DNA of 64,000 nucleotides, taken from the NCBI RefSeq assembly GCF_900111255.1, contig NZ_FOGP01000005.1, positions 62,001 to 126,000 of the forward strand. Reading direction: 5' to 3'. The notes below the pieces were generated by a model. It was not told the origin of the DNA. It saw only the letters and a program-made list of their open reading frames with translations, and made no database searches. A program made the translations under genes and the position numbers. Of this stretch, positions 8,351 through 16,518 are shown piece by piece. This DNA is from Parafannyhessea umbonata (GTDB lineage: Bacteria; Actinomycetota; Coriobacteriia; Coriobacteriales; Atopobiaceae). How positions within the stretch are numbered: the stretch's first letter is position 1; each line of letters begins with the position of its first letter.

Positions 8351-9421
8351 ATGACAAGCGACCTCGTTGACTTCGTTGCCTCCATGGGAGGCGAGCGCTC
8401 TCTGCGTGTCGAGGAGAACTTTGGCGACGGCTTCGTAAAGCTTCGCGTTTCCGAAGCGGAGCGCCGTCAGGCAAAGCACGACATCCGCTGCATCGAAGAC
8501 GTTGTCGTCGAGATGCTGAGGAACTCTCGCGACGCAGGTGCCCGCCGCATCTTCGTCGCGACATTCAGGGACGGCTCCACGCGAAAGCTGACCATCCTCG
8601 ACGATGGCTCTGGGGTTCCCGAGTCCATGCAGGACAGGATCTTCGATGCGCGCGTCACCTCAAAGCTCGAGAGCGTCCATATGGACCGCTGGGGCGTGCA
8701 TGGTCGCGGAATGGCGCTCTTCTCGGTGAAGGAGAACGCCGAGTCCGCTCGCGTCGTGGACTCGGCTCCCGGCAAGGGGTCGTCCATCAAGGTCGTGACG
8801 GATGTCGAGAAGGTTCGCGAGAGGGCGGACCAGTCCACGTGGCCATCTCTGGGCAGCGACGATGACGGCAACCAGTCCGTCGTGCGCGGTCCCCACAACA
8901 TCATTCGCACCTGCTGCGAGTTCGCCCTCGAGGAGCGCGGTAGGTGCGAGGTGTATGTTGGTTCGCCTGCTGAGATCGCGGCGACTGCACGCAGGAGGGT
9001 GAAGCCCTCCCTGGGAGGTTCCGACCTTCTCTTCGTCGATACGCTCTCCGAGCTCCCCGTGCTTGAGCGCTTCGCCGTTGCCGCGGACGCCTCCGAGCTC
9101 TTCGAGGTCTCTCGGGGCCTTGGGCTCGACATGTCCGAGCGCACCGCGCACCGCATCGTGAGCGGTCAGGTCAAGCCCCTTCGCAGCGTCTTCTCACGTC
9201 TCACGCATAAGGGGTCGCCCGATCCCAAGGAGGTCGACCTCCAGAAGGACCGCAGGGGGCTCAAGGTCTCCGTCGAGGACCTCGAGAACTTCTCGCGCGT
9301 GATGGAGAGGGATTTCTCGTCTATCGCCGACAAGTACTACCTGTGTCTTGCCGCTGACCCGAAGATTAGGGTGACGCGCAACAAGATTACTGTTACTTTT
9401 GAGATTGACGAGGGCGACTAG
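8351..9421 (+). CDS. GHKL-fold ATPase of unknown function
   Basis: 356 residues. The first 150 form a GHKL (gyrase/Hsp90/histidine kinase/MutL) ATP-binding domain: N-box EMLRNSRDAG (Glu54, Asn58), G1 box DDGSGVP (about 84-90), and a glycine-rich lid GVHGRGMALFSVKE (about 115-128). The lid resembles MutL/Hsp90/MORC-type proteins more than sensor kinases, and there is no dimerisation/phosphoacceptor His domain or membrane segment. The C-terminal 200 residues match no family I can name. The gene starts 15 bases after rny and precedes spoVS, so a role with RNA or nucleic acid is suggested by context only. Confidence 0.75.
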   Translation: MTSDLVDFVASMGGERSLRVEENFGDGFVKLRVSEAERRQAKHDIRCIEDVVVEMLRNSRDAGARRIFVATFRDGSTRKLTILDDGSGVPESMQDRIFDARVTSKLESVHMDRWGVHGRGMALFSVKENAESARVVDSAPGKGSSIKVVTDVEKVRERADQSTWPSLGSDDDGNQSVVRGPHNIIRTCCEFALEERGRCEVYVGSPAEIAATARRRVKPSLGGSDLLFVDTLSELPVLERFAVAADASELFEVSRGLGLDMSERTAHRIVSGQVKPLRSVFSRLTHKGSPDPKEVDLQKDRRGLKVSVEDLENFSRVMERDFSSIADKYYLCLAADPKIRVTRNKITVTFEIDEGD

Positions 9422-9422
9422 C

Positions 9423-9452
9423 TTGTCAGCCCCTCATATCTGAAGCTAAACT
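9423..9452 (+). promoter_or_regulatory. Candidate promoter for spoVS
   Basis: TTGTCA at 9423-9428 and TAAACT at 9447-9452 with an 18-base spacer; an alternative -10, TAAGAT, lies at 9454-9459. The 104-base gap is AT-rich compared with the genes around it. SpoVS and miaB could therefore be made independently of rny. Confidence 0.4.
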
Positions 9453-9525
9453 GTAAGATAATTGTTTGTAATTGAGTACCAAAACCATCGCACCGCAAGA
9501 CTAGAAACGCACCCGGGAGTATCAC

Positions 9526-9843
9526 ATGGAGTTCCTTAAGGTCTCCAGCAAGTCGTCGCCCGCTTCTGTGGCAGGCGCTATCGCTGGCATGGTAAAGGAC
9601 GGGGTCCCCGTCAATCTTCAGGCAATTGGCGCTGGGGCCGTCAATCAGGCGATAAAGGCTGTTGCCATCGCCAGGGGCTTCCTGATTCCCACGGGAGTCG
9701 ACATCTCTTGTGCTCCCACGTTTGCAGACATAATCATTAACGGCGACAGCCGTACGGCCATCAGGATTGCCGTGTACGTACATCGCATTGTTCCGCAGAC
9801 CGGCTCTGCGGACGACAGCAGCAGCTCGGAGTTGGTTTCTTAG
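9526..9843 (+). CDS. spoVS: Stage V sporulation protein S (SpoVS) family
   Basis: 105 residues. The first 86 match the whole of the SpoVS family: MEFLKVSSKSSPASVAGAIA, then VNLQAIGAGAVNQAIKAVAI and FADIIINGDSRTAIRI. The fold is Alba-like and a nucleic-acid role is suspected. In Bacillus, SpoVS affects sporulation and septation. The present organism is probably not a spore former, so the function here is unknown. A Ser-rich tail of about 18 residues is added. Its stop codon overlaps the GTG start of miaB (TAGTG), so the two are translationally coupled. Ribosome binding site gggagtatcac. Confidence 0.93.
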   Translation: MEFLKVSSKSSPASVAGAIAGMVKDGVPVNLQAIGAGAVNQAIKAVAIARGFLIPTGVDISCAPTFADIIINGDSRTAIRIAVYVHRIVPQTGSADDSSSSELVS

Positions 9844-11210
9844 TGTCTAGAGTCAAGCAGCTTGTAGGGAAGACCTACTTCGTCCGCACTTTCGGATGTC
9901 AGATGAACCTCCATGATTCCGAGAGGGTCGCAGGTCTCCTTGATGACTGCGGCTGCGTCCAGGTGGAGGGTCCCGCCGAGGCTGACGTCGTCGTTTTCAT
10001 GACGTGCTCGGTCAGGGAGAAGGCTGACACCCACCTGTATGGCGAGGCTTCGAATCTGGTCCGTCTGCCTGCCGCCCCCTCTGGACGTCGCGTGGTCGCC
10101 ATCGGCGGATGCATTGCTCAGCGCGACGGCGAGGCGCTCAAGGAGCACGTGCCCAATGTCGATGTCGTGTTCGGTACGAGCGCCCTGGCAGAACTTCCGG
10201 CACTTCTTGTCAGTGCCTTCGAGGAGAAGGGCGATGGCGTTTTCGTCGACGTCGTCGAGGAGGGCCGCGGCTTCTCCGCCGACCTCCCCAGCCACAGGGC
10301 GCAGCGCTTTCACGCCTGGGTGCCCATCATGACCGGCTGCAACAACTTCTGCTCTTACTGCATCGTCCCGTACGTTCGAGGGCGCGAGAAGAGCCGAGTG
10401 TTCGAGCGGATCGTCGCCGAGTGCGAGAGCCTTGTCGCGGACGGCGTGCGCGAGATCACGCTCTTGGGCCAGAACGTAAACTCCTATGGCCGTGACCTCT
10501 ATGGCGAGCCTCGCTTCGCGGAGCTCCTAAGGGCTGTCGGTGCCACGGGCGTCGAGCGAATCCGCTTTACCTCGTCGAACCCCAAGGACCTTTCGGCCGA
10601 GACCATCGCAGCCATGGCTGAGACGCCCAACGTGATGCCTCACCTCCACCTAGCGGTCCAGTCCGGCTCTTCGCGCATCCTTAAGGCCATGAACCGTAGT
10701 TATGACCGCGACGAGTACCTGCGCCTTGCGAAGGACCTCAAGGCGGCCATCCCGGGCCTCTTCCTCTCTACCGACATCATCGTCGGCTTCCCTGGCGAGA
10801 CGGAGGAGGACTTCCTCGACACGATGAGCCTCGTTCGCGAGGTTGGCTTCTCGTCTGCGTACACCTTCATCTACTCCAGGCGGCCTGGCACCCCGGCCGC
10901 CAAAATCGAAGATGACACCCCTCGCTCCGTCATTCAGAATCGCTTCGATCGCCTTGCGTCGCTCGTTGACGAGCTGGCCCACGAGGCGAACCAGGTCGAC
11001 TATGACAAGGTCGTTACCTCCCTCGTGGAGGGCACATCCAAGAAGGATGACTCCGTCTTGGTGGGACACAGCGAGAAGAACCAGACCGTGCTCTTTTCGC
11101 TTCCCGAGGGTCACACCGCCGGCGAGTATGTCGGCAAGATGTGCGACGTCCACGTTTCCGAGGCCAGAACCTGGTACCTGCGCGGCGCGCTCGTCGGCGA
11201 TCCTCGATGA
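9843..11210 (+). CDS. miaB: tRNA-2-methylthio-N6-dimethylallyladenosine synthase MiaB
   Basis: 455 residues. Radical-SAM enzyme adding the 2-methylthio group to i6A37 in tRNA. N-terminal domain with RTFGCQMNLHDSER, MTCSVREKA and GGCIAQRDGE (cluster cysteines); radical SAM centre CNNFCSYCIVPYVRGRE near residue 161; C-terminal TRAM domain (about 380-450). TFGCQMN is the MiaB form of the motif. The GTG start at 9843 shares a base with the spoVS stop. The end overlaps the miaA ATG (ATGA), giving the two consecutive enzymes of the same modification from one message. Confidence 0.96.
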   Translation: MSRVKQLVGKTYFVRTFGCQMNLHDSERVAGLLDDCGCVQVEGPAEADVVVFMTCSVREKADTHLYGEASNLVRLPAAPSGRRVVAIGGCIAQRDGEALKEHVPNVDVVFGTSALAELPALLVSAFEEKGDGVFVDVVEEGRGFSADLPSHRAQRFHAWVPIMTGCNNFCSYCIVPYVRGREKSRVFERIVAECESLVADGVREITLLGQNVNSYGRDLYGEPRFAELLRAVGATGVERIRFTSSNPKDLSAETIAAMAETPNVMPHLHLAVQSGSSRILKAMNRSYDRDEYLRLAKDLKAAIPGLFLSTDIIVGFPGETEEDFLDTMSLVREVGFSSAYTFIYSRRPGTPAAKIEDDTPRSVIQNRFDRLASLVDELAHEANQVDYDKVVTSLVEGTSKKDDSVLVGHSEKNQTVLFSLPEGHTAGEYVGKMCDVHVSEARTWYLRGALVGDPR

Positions 11211-12136
11211 GCCGCCCTCTGGTCGTTGCCATTGTGGGGCCGACCGCCTCCGGCAAGAGCGCCCTCGCGGACGAGCTTGCCGTCAGGCTGGCGACCAGCG
11301 TCATATCGGTCGACGCCATGCAGGTATATCGCGGGATGGACGTCGGTACGGCCAAGACTCCCGTGGAGGAGAGACGTGCGCCGCTCCTGATGATTGACGT
11401 CGCCGACGTCGGCGACGACTATTCGGTCCGTCTCTTCCAGCGCGGCGCGCGCGTCTGCATTGACGATCTCCTTTGCGCGCACAGGCTGCCCATCTTATGC
11501 GGCGGTACGGGCCTGTACCTCAATGCTGTCGTCGATCGCATGGAGTTTCCCGCCGGCGCGACCGAGAGTCCCGCCCGCGAGCGCTATGAGCGTTATCTGG
11601 AGCAGGAGGGCTCTGAGGCACTGTACGCGCTCCTGAGCGCGCGCGACCCGGCAAGCGCCGCGCTGATTCACCCCAACAACACGCGTCGCGTCGTTCGCGC
11701 CCTCGAGATGCTCGAGGGCGGGGTCTCGTATGCCGAGCATCACAAGGGCCTTCACGAGTGCAAACCCTTCTACGACGCCCGCATTTTCGGACTCGCGATG
11801 TCCCGCGAGAGACTCTACAGGCGCATCAACGAGCGCGTCGACCTCATGATGGAGCAGGGACTGCTCGCTGAGGTTGAGGCGCTTCTCGACCGCGGGCTCG
11901 GCTCATCCGCAACTGCCCGCCAGGCAATCGGCTACAAGGAGATTCTTGACTACTTGGACGGGGTTTGCTCCCTGGACGAGGCCGTCGAAACAATCAAGAC
12001 TCGCTCGCGCAGGTATGCCAAGAGACAGCTTTCCTGGTTCAGGCGAGACGGGCGCGTCAGCTGGCTAGACATGGATGCGATGGACACGTTTGCGGCGGCA
12101 GACGCCGTTCTGGAGAGCTTGGGGGAGCGCGACTAG
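11207..12136 (+). CDS. miaA: tRNA dimethylallyltransferase MiaA
   Basis: 309 residues. Transfers dimethylallyl from DMAPP to A37 of tRNAs reading UNN codons, the substrate step for MiaB. Walker A motif GPTASGKSALADE (about 10-22), SVDAMQVYRGMDVGTAK, CGGTGLYLNAV and RQAIGYKEI are all present. ATG 11207 overlaps the miaB stop by ATGA; an upstream in-frame codon at 11141 would add an arginine-rich stretch read from miaB in another frame and is rejected. hflX starts 1 base after the stop. Confidence 0.95.
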   Translation: MSRPLVVAIVGPTASGKSALADELAVRLATSVISVDAMQVYRGMDVGTAKTPVEERRAPLLMIDVADVGDDYSVRLFQRGARVCIDDLLCAHRLPILCGGTGLYLNAVVDRMEFPAGATESPARERYERYLEQEGSEALYALLSARDPASAALIHPNNTRRVVRALEMLEGGVSYAEHHKGLHECKPFYDARIFGLAMSRERLYRRINERVDLMMEQGLLAEVEALLDRGLGSSATARQAIGYKEILDYLDGVCSLDEAVETIKTRSRRYAKRQLSWFRRDGRVSWLDMDAMDTFAAADAVLESLGERD

Positions 12137-12137
12137 C

Positions 12138-13439
12138 ATGGGAAGGTTCAAGCATTACGAGACTGCTTTTCGTCCCGAGCGTGCCATCCTCGTCGGCGTC
12201 GACTTCGGCAAGGGCGAATGGAGCATCGAGGAGTCGCTCGCTGAGCTCGAGCGCCTTGCGCAGACTGACGGCGCCGTTGTGGTCAGGACTATCGTGCAGC
12301 GTCTTGACGCGCCGGTTCCCAGGACGTTCATTGGCAGTGGTAAGGCGGATGAGCTCGCCCGGCTCGTGAGGGCGCTTGACATCGACGTCGTCATATTCGA
12401 CGACGAACTGAGTCCTTCTCAGCAGTCGAACCTTGAGAGACTTGTCGGAGAGCCCGTGAAGGTGATCGACAGGACCGCCCTCATCCTCGACATCTTCGGA
12501 GAGCATGCCCGCACGCGCGAGGGACGCCTTCAGGTTCAGCTTGCCCAGCTTCAGTATGTGCTCCCTCGTCTCCGTGGCATGTGGAGCCACCTTGTGGGCG
12601 AGCAGACCCGAGGTGGCATCGGCAGCAGGTTTGGGCAGGGCGAAAGCCAGCTCGAGGTCGACCGCCGACTCGTCAGGAAGCGCATTTCGTGGCTTCGCAA
12701 GGAGCTCGAGCAAGTCGACGTCAGACGCCGTACCCAGGGCAAGGCGCGTTGGGACTCTGGCGTGTATCGCGTCTCACTGGTCGGATATACGAACGCAGGA
12801 AAATCCACGCTCCTCAACCACCTGACAGGGGCTGGCGTCTACGTTAAGGACGAGCTCTTCGCGACGCTCGACCCGACCACACGCTCGCTCGAGCTCGAAG
12901 AGGGACGAAAGATCACTATTACCGACACCGTCGGATTCATCCAGAAGCTCCCGACGATGCTCGTCCGTTCGTTCAAGTCCACCCTGGCCGAGGTCTCTGC
13001 CGCGGACCTCATCCTGCTGATTGTTGACGCGAGCGACCCCAACGCCTCGAAGGAAATAGCCGCCGTTCGCGCCATCCTGGAGGAGATCGACTCCGCGAGC
13101 GTTCCGTCGGTGCTGGTCTACAACAAGTGCGACCTACTGTCCGTCTCCGAACGCGAGGCTCTGGCACTTAGCAATCATGACGCCGTCTTCATATCGGCGA
13201 TGACGGGGGAGGGGATCCGCTCCCTCACTTACAGGATCGTGCAGGAGGCATCTGCCGGAGACGAGACCGTGACCGCGCTGATCCCCTACGAGAAGGGACT
13301 GCTCATGAAGCTTGTCCACGAGCGCTGCCAAGTCCTTCGCGAGTCATACGAGCAGGGTGGCCTTCTGGTTACGGCCAAGGCCTCGAAGCGCATGCGAGAA
13401 ACGCTCAGGCCCTACGAGATCGAAGGCGACGCCTTGTAG
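12138..13439 (+). CDS. hflX: Ribosome-associated GTPase HflX
   Basis: 433 residues. HflX binds and splits stalled ribosomes. N-terminal nucleotide-binding domain (about 20-190) with GSGKADELA, IFDDELSPSQQSNLE and the MWSHL...GERGPG-like region; a coiled linker; then a GTPase domain with G1 GYTNAGKSTLLNHLTG (about 216), G3 DTVGFIQKLP and G4 NKCD. The ATG 12138 choice puts the conserved FRPERAILVGVDF near residue 10; an upstream codon at 12075 lies in miaA. miaA-hflX adjacency is widespread. The product ends 39 bases from the convergent membrane gene. Confidence 0.95.
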   Translation: MGRFKHYETAFRPERAILVGVDFGKGEWSIEESLAELERLAQTDGAVVVRTIVQRLDAPVPRTFIGSGKADELARLVRALDIDVVIFDDELSPSQQSNLERLVGEPVKVIDRTALILDIFGEHARTREGRLQVQLAQLQYVLPRLRGMWSHLVGEQTRGGIGSRFGQGESQLEVDRRLVRKRISWLRKELEQVDVRRRTQGKARWDSGVYRVSLVGYTNAGKSTLLNHLTGAGVYVKDELFATLDPTTRSLELEEGRKITITDTVGFIQKLPTMLVRSFKSTLAEVSAADLILLIVDASDPNASKEIAAVRAILEEIDSASVPSVLVYNKCDLLSVSEREALALSNHDAVFISAMTGEGIRSLTYRIVQEASAGDETVTALIPYEKGLLMKLVHERCQVLRESYEQGGLLVTAKASKRMRETLRPYEIEGDAL

Positions 13440-13478
13440 GCTTTCGCCCGCGCCTTGGCGCCGGGGTCGCCGCATGCG

Positions 13479-14240
13479 TTATGCGAAGCGTGCTATTGCA
13501 TCCGCCAAGATGAGCAAGATTGGCTGGTGCGCCACGTAGATGGGCAGCGGTCGCCTGCCCACAACCTCGAGCGGTCCGATGCCGCATGAGAGCACGGCTG
13601 AAGTCGTCTTGCTCTCCTTCACCTTCGCGCCGGCTCCCCAGCCGGAAAGATAGAGGAAGAGGTAGGGGAGAAGGGGGTAGTAGTCCCCCGACGCGAAGCG
13701 GGGGCCAGGAAATCCCAGCCACGACAGCCAGCCCGCTTCGTATGGCGCCCTAGGCAGGCGGAGGGCATTTGCGCCCAGGCCTATGATTCCCTCCTGCAGG
13801 TTCAGGCAGACGATAAACGCCGCGGCAAGAAGCACGACGCCCATCCACCCCGGAGGCCTTACGCCAGTGCGCTCCAGTACGGCGGTTGTCAAGGTGCAGG
13901 CGCCCATGCAGTAGATGATTCCAAAGCTGATTGGTGTGTCGACGGCAGCCACGCTCGTCACGACGAATATCAGCAGGGCGACGGCGAGGTACTTTGCTGA
14001 CCTCTTGAGGTTGTTGCGCGAGTAGTTGCACATCATTCCGGCTAGCAGGATAAACGTCCACGATATGGTGCATCGCCAGACGTCCTGCGTCGGCGGCCGG
14101 AAGAACGGAAGGTCGATTCCCATGATGTACTTGAGGTCGTAGCAGAAGTGAAAAAGGACCATCGATATGACCGACAGCCCTCTGATAGTGTCGTAGAGCC
14201 TCGCTCGTTCGATTCGGTTCGCATCCTTGATATCGACCAA
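13479..14240 (-). CDS. DUF1624 / heparan-alpha-glucosaminide acetyltransferase-like membrane protein
   Basis: 253 residues, about seven hydrophobic helices. The N terminus YDTIRGLSVISMVLFHFCYD is the signature of DUF1624 (HGSNAT catalytic-like), membrane acyltransferase-like proteins whose bacterial substrates are mostly unknown; the His of LFHF is the likely catalytic residue by family analogy. TTG 14240 is used, with ccgaggtcaag upstream; no better start exists nearby. It lies 16 bases after the lexA stop on the same strand, so it is probably read from the lexA promoter. Whether it has any SOS role is not shown. Confidence 0.75.
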   Translation of the reverse strand: MVDIKDANRIERARLYDTIRGLSVISMVLFHFCYDLKYIMGIDLPFFRPPTQDVWRCTISWTFILLAGMMCNYSRNNLKRSAKYLAVALLIFVVTSVAAVDTPISFGIIYCMGACTLTTAVLERTGVRPPGWMGVVLLAAAFIVCLNLQEGIIGLGANALRLPRAPYEAGWLSWLGFPGPRFASGDYYPLLPYLFLYLSGWGAGAKVKESKTTSAVLSCGIGPLEVVGRRPLPIYVAHQPILLILADAIARFA

Positions 14241-14256
14241 CTTGACCTCGGCTCGA

Positions 14257-14901
14257 CTAGATTGACCTGAAGAGTCCGGTTACACGCCCCAGGATCTTCG
14301 GGTTGTCGACGTAGATCGGGTCCATGGTGTCGTTCTCGGGCTGGAGCCTGATCCTGTCCTTCTCGCGATAGAAGGTCTTCACGGTCGAAGAGTCGTCGAT
14401 GAGCGCAACGACGATTTCGCCGTCACGGGCGTCGTCCTGCTGCTTCACGACAATGTAGTCACCGTCGAGAATGCCGGCGTTAATCATAGACTGCCCACGG
14501 ACGCGAAGCACGAAGGAACTCGCGTCGCCGACGATGCTGGTCGGAAGTCTGAAGCTGTCCTCCACGTTTTGCTCGGCGAGGATGGGCGTTCCCGCGGCCA
14601 CGCGGCCGACGAGGGGGAGAGAGACCGAGCCGTCCTCGAGATCCTGCGTGACCCTGGCGACCTTGTCTGTCGACTCGGTGTCTTCCTCAACGACCTCGAT
14701 GGTGCGCGGCTTCTTGGAGTCACGCTTGATGAGGCCGCGCTCCTGCAGAACCTTGAGGTGCATGTGGACGGTTGACGGCGAAGCCAGGCCGACGGCAACG
14801 CCAATCTCGCGCACCGATGGCGGATAGCCGTGTTCAGTCGTGTAGTCGCAGATGAAGTCGTAGATTGCCTGCTGACGCTTGCTCAGTTTGTCTCTGGACA
14901 T
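14257..14901 (-). CDS. lexA: SOS repressor LexA
   Basis: 214 residues. Winged-helix DNA-binding domain (1-70; GYPPSVREIGVAVGLASPST) and S24 self-cleaving domain. The scissile Ala103-Gly104 lies in GRVAAGTPI, the catalytic serine is Ser138 (RGQSM) and the lysine Lys175 (STVKTF). ATG 14901 follows gaaggagggaatc; a longer reading to 14952 would cross this site and the -10 box. Divergent to the LysM gene at 15085 with SOS-like boxes between. It should repress itself, the LysM gene and recA. Confidence 0.96.
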   Translation of the reverse strand: MSRDKLSKRQQAIYDFICDYTTEHGYPPSVREIGVAVGLASPSTVHMHLKVLQERGLIKRDSKKPRTIEVVEEDTESTDKVARVTQDLEDGSVSLPLVGRVAAGTPILAEQNVEDSFRLPTSIVGDASSFVLRVRGQSMINAGILDGDYIVVKQQDDARDGEIVVALIDDSSTVKTFYREKDRIRLQPENDTMDPIYVDNPKILGRVTGLFRSI

Positions 14902-14923
14902 GATTCCCTCCTTCGTTTCCCCT

Positions 14924-14963
14924 ATTTTACGCGAACGGATGGAATTAGACAAACAAATGTTCG
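14924..14963 (-). promoter_or_regulatory. lexA promoter overlapping an SOS-like box
   Basis: Read on the minus strand: -35 TTGTCT (14952-14947), 17-base spacer, -10 TAAAAT (14929-14924). The box CAAACAAATGTTCG at 14950-14963 (plus-strand reading) covers the -35 and fits 12 of 14 positions of the Gram-positive SOS consensus, missing the second G and the last C. This is the layout expected for LexA autorepression. Confidence 0.7.
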
Positions 14964-14971
14964 ATTATTGC

Positions 14972-15013
14972 TTGACCGTACGCTTGTTCTATATATAGTA
15001 GTACATGTGTTCC
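14972..15013 (+). promoter_or_regulatory. LysM-gene promoter with two SOS-like boxes
   Basis: -35 TTGACC (14972-14977), 16-base spacer, -10 TATAGT (14994-14999). CGTACGCTTGTTCT at 14977-14990 lies in the spacer (11/14 to the SOS consensus) and AGTACATGTGTTCC at 15000-15013 lies at the expected transcription start (12/14). A weaker half-site, GTTCG, is at 15023-15027. The boxes are spaced 27 and 23 bases from start to start. Leader of about 75 bases to the ATG. Confidence 0.65.
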
Positions 15014-15084
15014 AATTCGTGCGTTCGAATTGTTGTCCGATCCTCTCGTCACAATGAGGTCAACAAATTCGAAAGGGGATAGAA

Positions 15085-15513
15085 ATGAACAACGCATCCT
15101 GCGCATATGCGGTCGACGGTAACCTTGCCCTCAAGCCCGTGGAACGCCGGCGCCTCATTCTTGTTGAGGGTTCGTCTTGCGGCGGTCGTCGTGCCGACTT
15201 CGTGCCTGAGGCTCCCGCTGCCGCTTCGCCGAAGTGCGTGGGGTCGCTTCTCGTGTTCGTTACCGCGTCTCTTATGCTCCTGGGGGCCATGGCTCTGGGC
15301 TCGACTCTCAGGGCCCAGCGTCTTTCTGCCCCCTTCTCCAACGTCTCCCGTCAGACCGTGGAGGTTTCCTCTGGCGACAGTGTGTGGACGATTGCCGAGC
15401 AACATCCGGTCGAGGGTGCTTCGACCCGTTCCGTTGCTGACTGGATCATCGAGGCCAACGGCCTCGAGCAGTCTAACCTTTCCGTCGGTCAGGCGCTCGT
15501 CGTGCCTGCTTAG
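15085..15513 (+). CDS. LysM membrane protein, probable SOS cell-division inhibitor (YneA/ChiZ-like)
   Basis: 142 residues. A cytoplasmic segment of about 50 residues, one transmembrane helix (51-74, SLLVFVTASLMLLGAMALG), then a single LysM peptidoglycan-binding domain (about 91-141; VSSGDSVWTIAEQ, WIIEANGL, VGQALVVPA). A small TM-plus-LysM protein encoded divergently from lexA is the pattern of YneA in Bacillus and ChiZ/DivS in other actinobacteria, which delay division after DNA damage. The assignment rests on architecture, position and the SOS-like boxes at 14977-15013, not on strong sequence identity. Ribosome binding site gaaaggggatagaa. Confidence 0.75.
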   Translation: MNNASCAYAVDGNLALKPVERRRLILVEGSSCGGRRADFVPEAPAAASPKCVGSLLVFVTASLMLLGAMALGSTLRAQRLSAPFSNVSRQTVEVSSGDSVWTIAEQHPVEGASTRSVADWIIEANGLEQSNLSVGQALVVPA

Positions 15514-15620
15514 CTTTCGCGTGCTCTTTTTAGTGGGTTATCTGGTCAGTTTTCTGCATTGATGCTTCACGTGCTGGATAGTGTGATACCTTTCGTACTG
15601 TTTAATGTATGAGGAGGAAT

Positions 15621-16073
15621 ATGCGCTGTCCCAAATGCGGATGCGATGAGTCGAAGGTCGTTGACTCTCGCCCTTCCGAGAGCAACGATGCGATTCGTCG
15701 TCGTCGTGAGTGCATCAAGTGCGGCACCCGTTTTACGACATATGAGCGTCGCGAGGAAATGCCCATCCTCGTGGTCAAGAAGGATGGTTCCAAGGAGACC
15801 TTCGAGCGCCAGAAGCTTATGCGCGGTCTCGTTACTGCTACTGTCAAGCGCAACGTGGCGCTCGAGGACCTGAACAATCTCATTGACGACATCGAGTCCT
15901 ACCTCAGGGACAACGGTATTACCGAGGTGCCCTCCCAGGAGATCGGCAAACTCGTGCTTCAACGTCTTATCGATGTGGATAAGGTCGCTTACGTTCGCTT
16001 TGCGTCTGTCTATCGCGACTTCAAGGACGTGGATGAGTTCAACGAGGAGCTGAGGAGCCTGGCTAATGAGTAG
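15621..16073 (+). CDS. nrdR: Transcriptional repressor NrdR
   Basis: 150 residues, repressor of ribonucleotide reductase genes, sensing dATP/ATP. N-terminal zinc ribbon with [18 protein letters not shown] and CIKCGTRF (four Zn cysteines), then an ATP-cone domain (about 49-139; [19 protein letters not shown]). ATG 15621 follows gaggaggaat exactly; an upstream in-frame codon at 15609 is rejected because it overlaps that site. No NrdR box was recognised in this window, so its targets lie elsewhere. It overlaps dut by 8 bases, a sensible pairing of dNTP-pool functions. Confidence 0.96.
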   Translation: MRCPKCGCDESKVVDSRPSESNDAIRRRRECIKCGTRFTTYERREEMPILVVKKDGSKETFERQKLMRGLVTATVKRNVALEDLNNLIDDIESYLRDNGITEVPSQEIGKLVLQRLIDVDKVAYVRFASVYRDFKDVDEFNEELRSLANE

Positions 16074-16512
16074 CGAGCGCATCAATCTTCCCATTATGAG
16101 ACTCGACCACGAGGTTGAGCTTCCCACGTACGCCTACGAGGGCGATGCTGGGCTCGACCTTCGCTCCAACGAGGATGTCGTCCTCCAGCCCCTTGAGCGT
16201 CGCCTCATCTCCACTGGTCTCGCAATCGCGATTCCCGAGGGATATGCCGGTTTTGTCCTGCCCCGAAGCGGGCTTGCCTATCGAGAGGGCCTTTCGATGG
16301 CCAATGCGCCGGGCCTCATCGATGCGCACTATCGTGGTGAGCTCAAGCTTTGTGCCGTTAACCTTGATGGGGAGAATCCCATTAGCATCTCTAGGGGCGA
16401 ACGAATCGCCCAACTTGTTATTCAAAAGGTTCCGGTCGTTAATCTCGTCGAGGTCGAAGAGCTTGATTCGACTGACAGGGGGACCGGGGGATTTGGTTCA
16501 AGCGGTGTCTAG
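16066..16512 (+). CDS. dut: Deoxyuridine 5'-triphosphate nucleotidohydrolase
   Basis: 148 residues, trimeric dUTPase converting dUTP to dUMP and pyrophosphate. All five family motifs are visible: 1 DAGLDLRS, 2 PRSGLA, 3 [12 protein letters not shown], 4 RIAQLV and 5 [10 protein letters not shown]. The start ATG lies within the end of nrdR after gaggagcctggcta. Full length for the family. Confidence 0.96.
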   Translation: MSSERINLPIMRLDHEVELPTYAYEGDAGLDLRSNEDVVLQPLERRLISTGLAIAIPEGYAGFVLPRSGLAYREGLSMANAPGLIDAHYRGELKLCAVNLDGENPISISRGERIAQLVIQKVPVVNLVEVEELDSTDRGTGGFGSSGV

Positions 16513-16518
16513 CCGTTG

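Noticed and set aside
6767-8479. A 570-codon minus-strand frame opposite rny
   Set aside because: Shadow of RNase Y codon bias; no motifs and no start signal.
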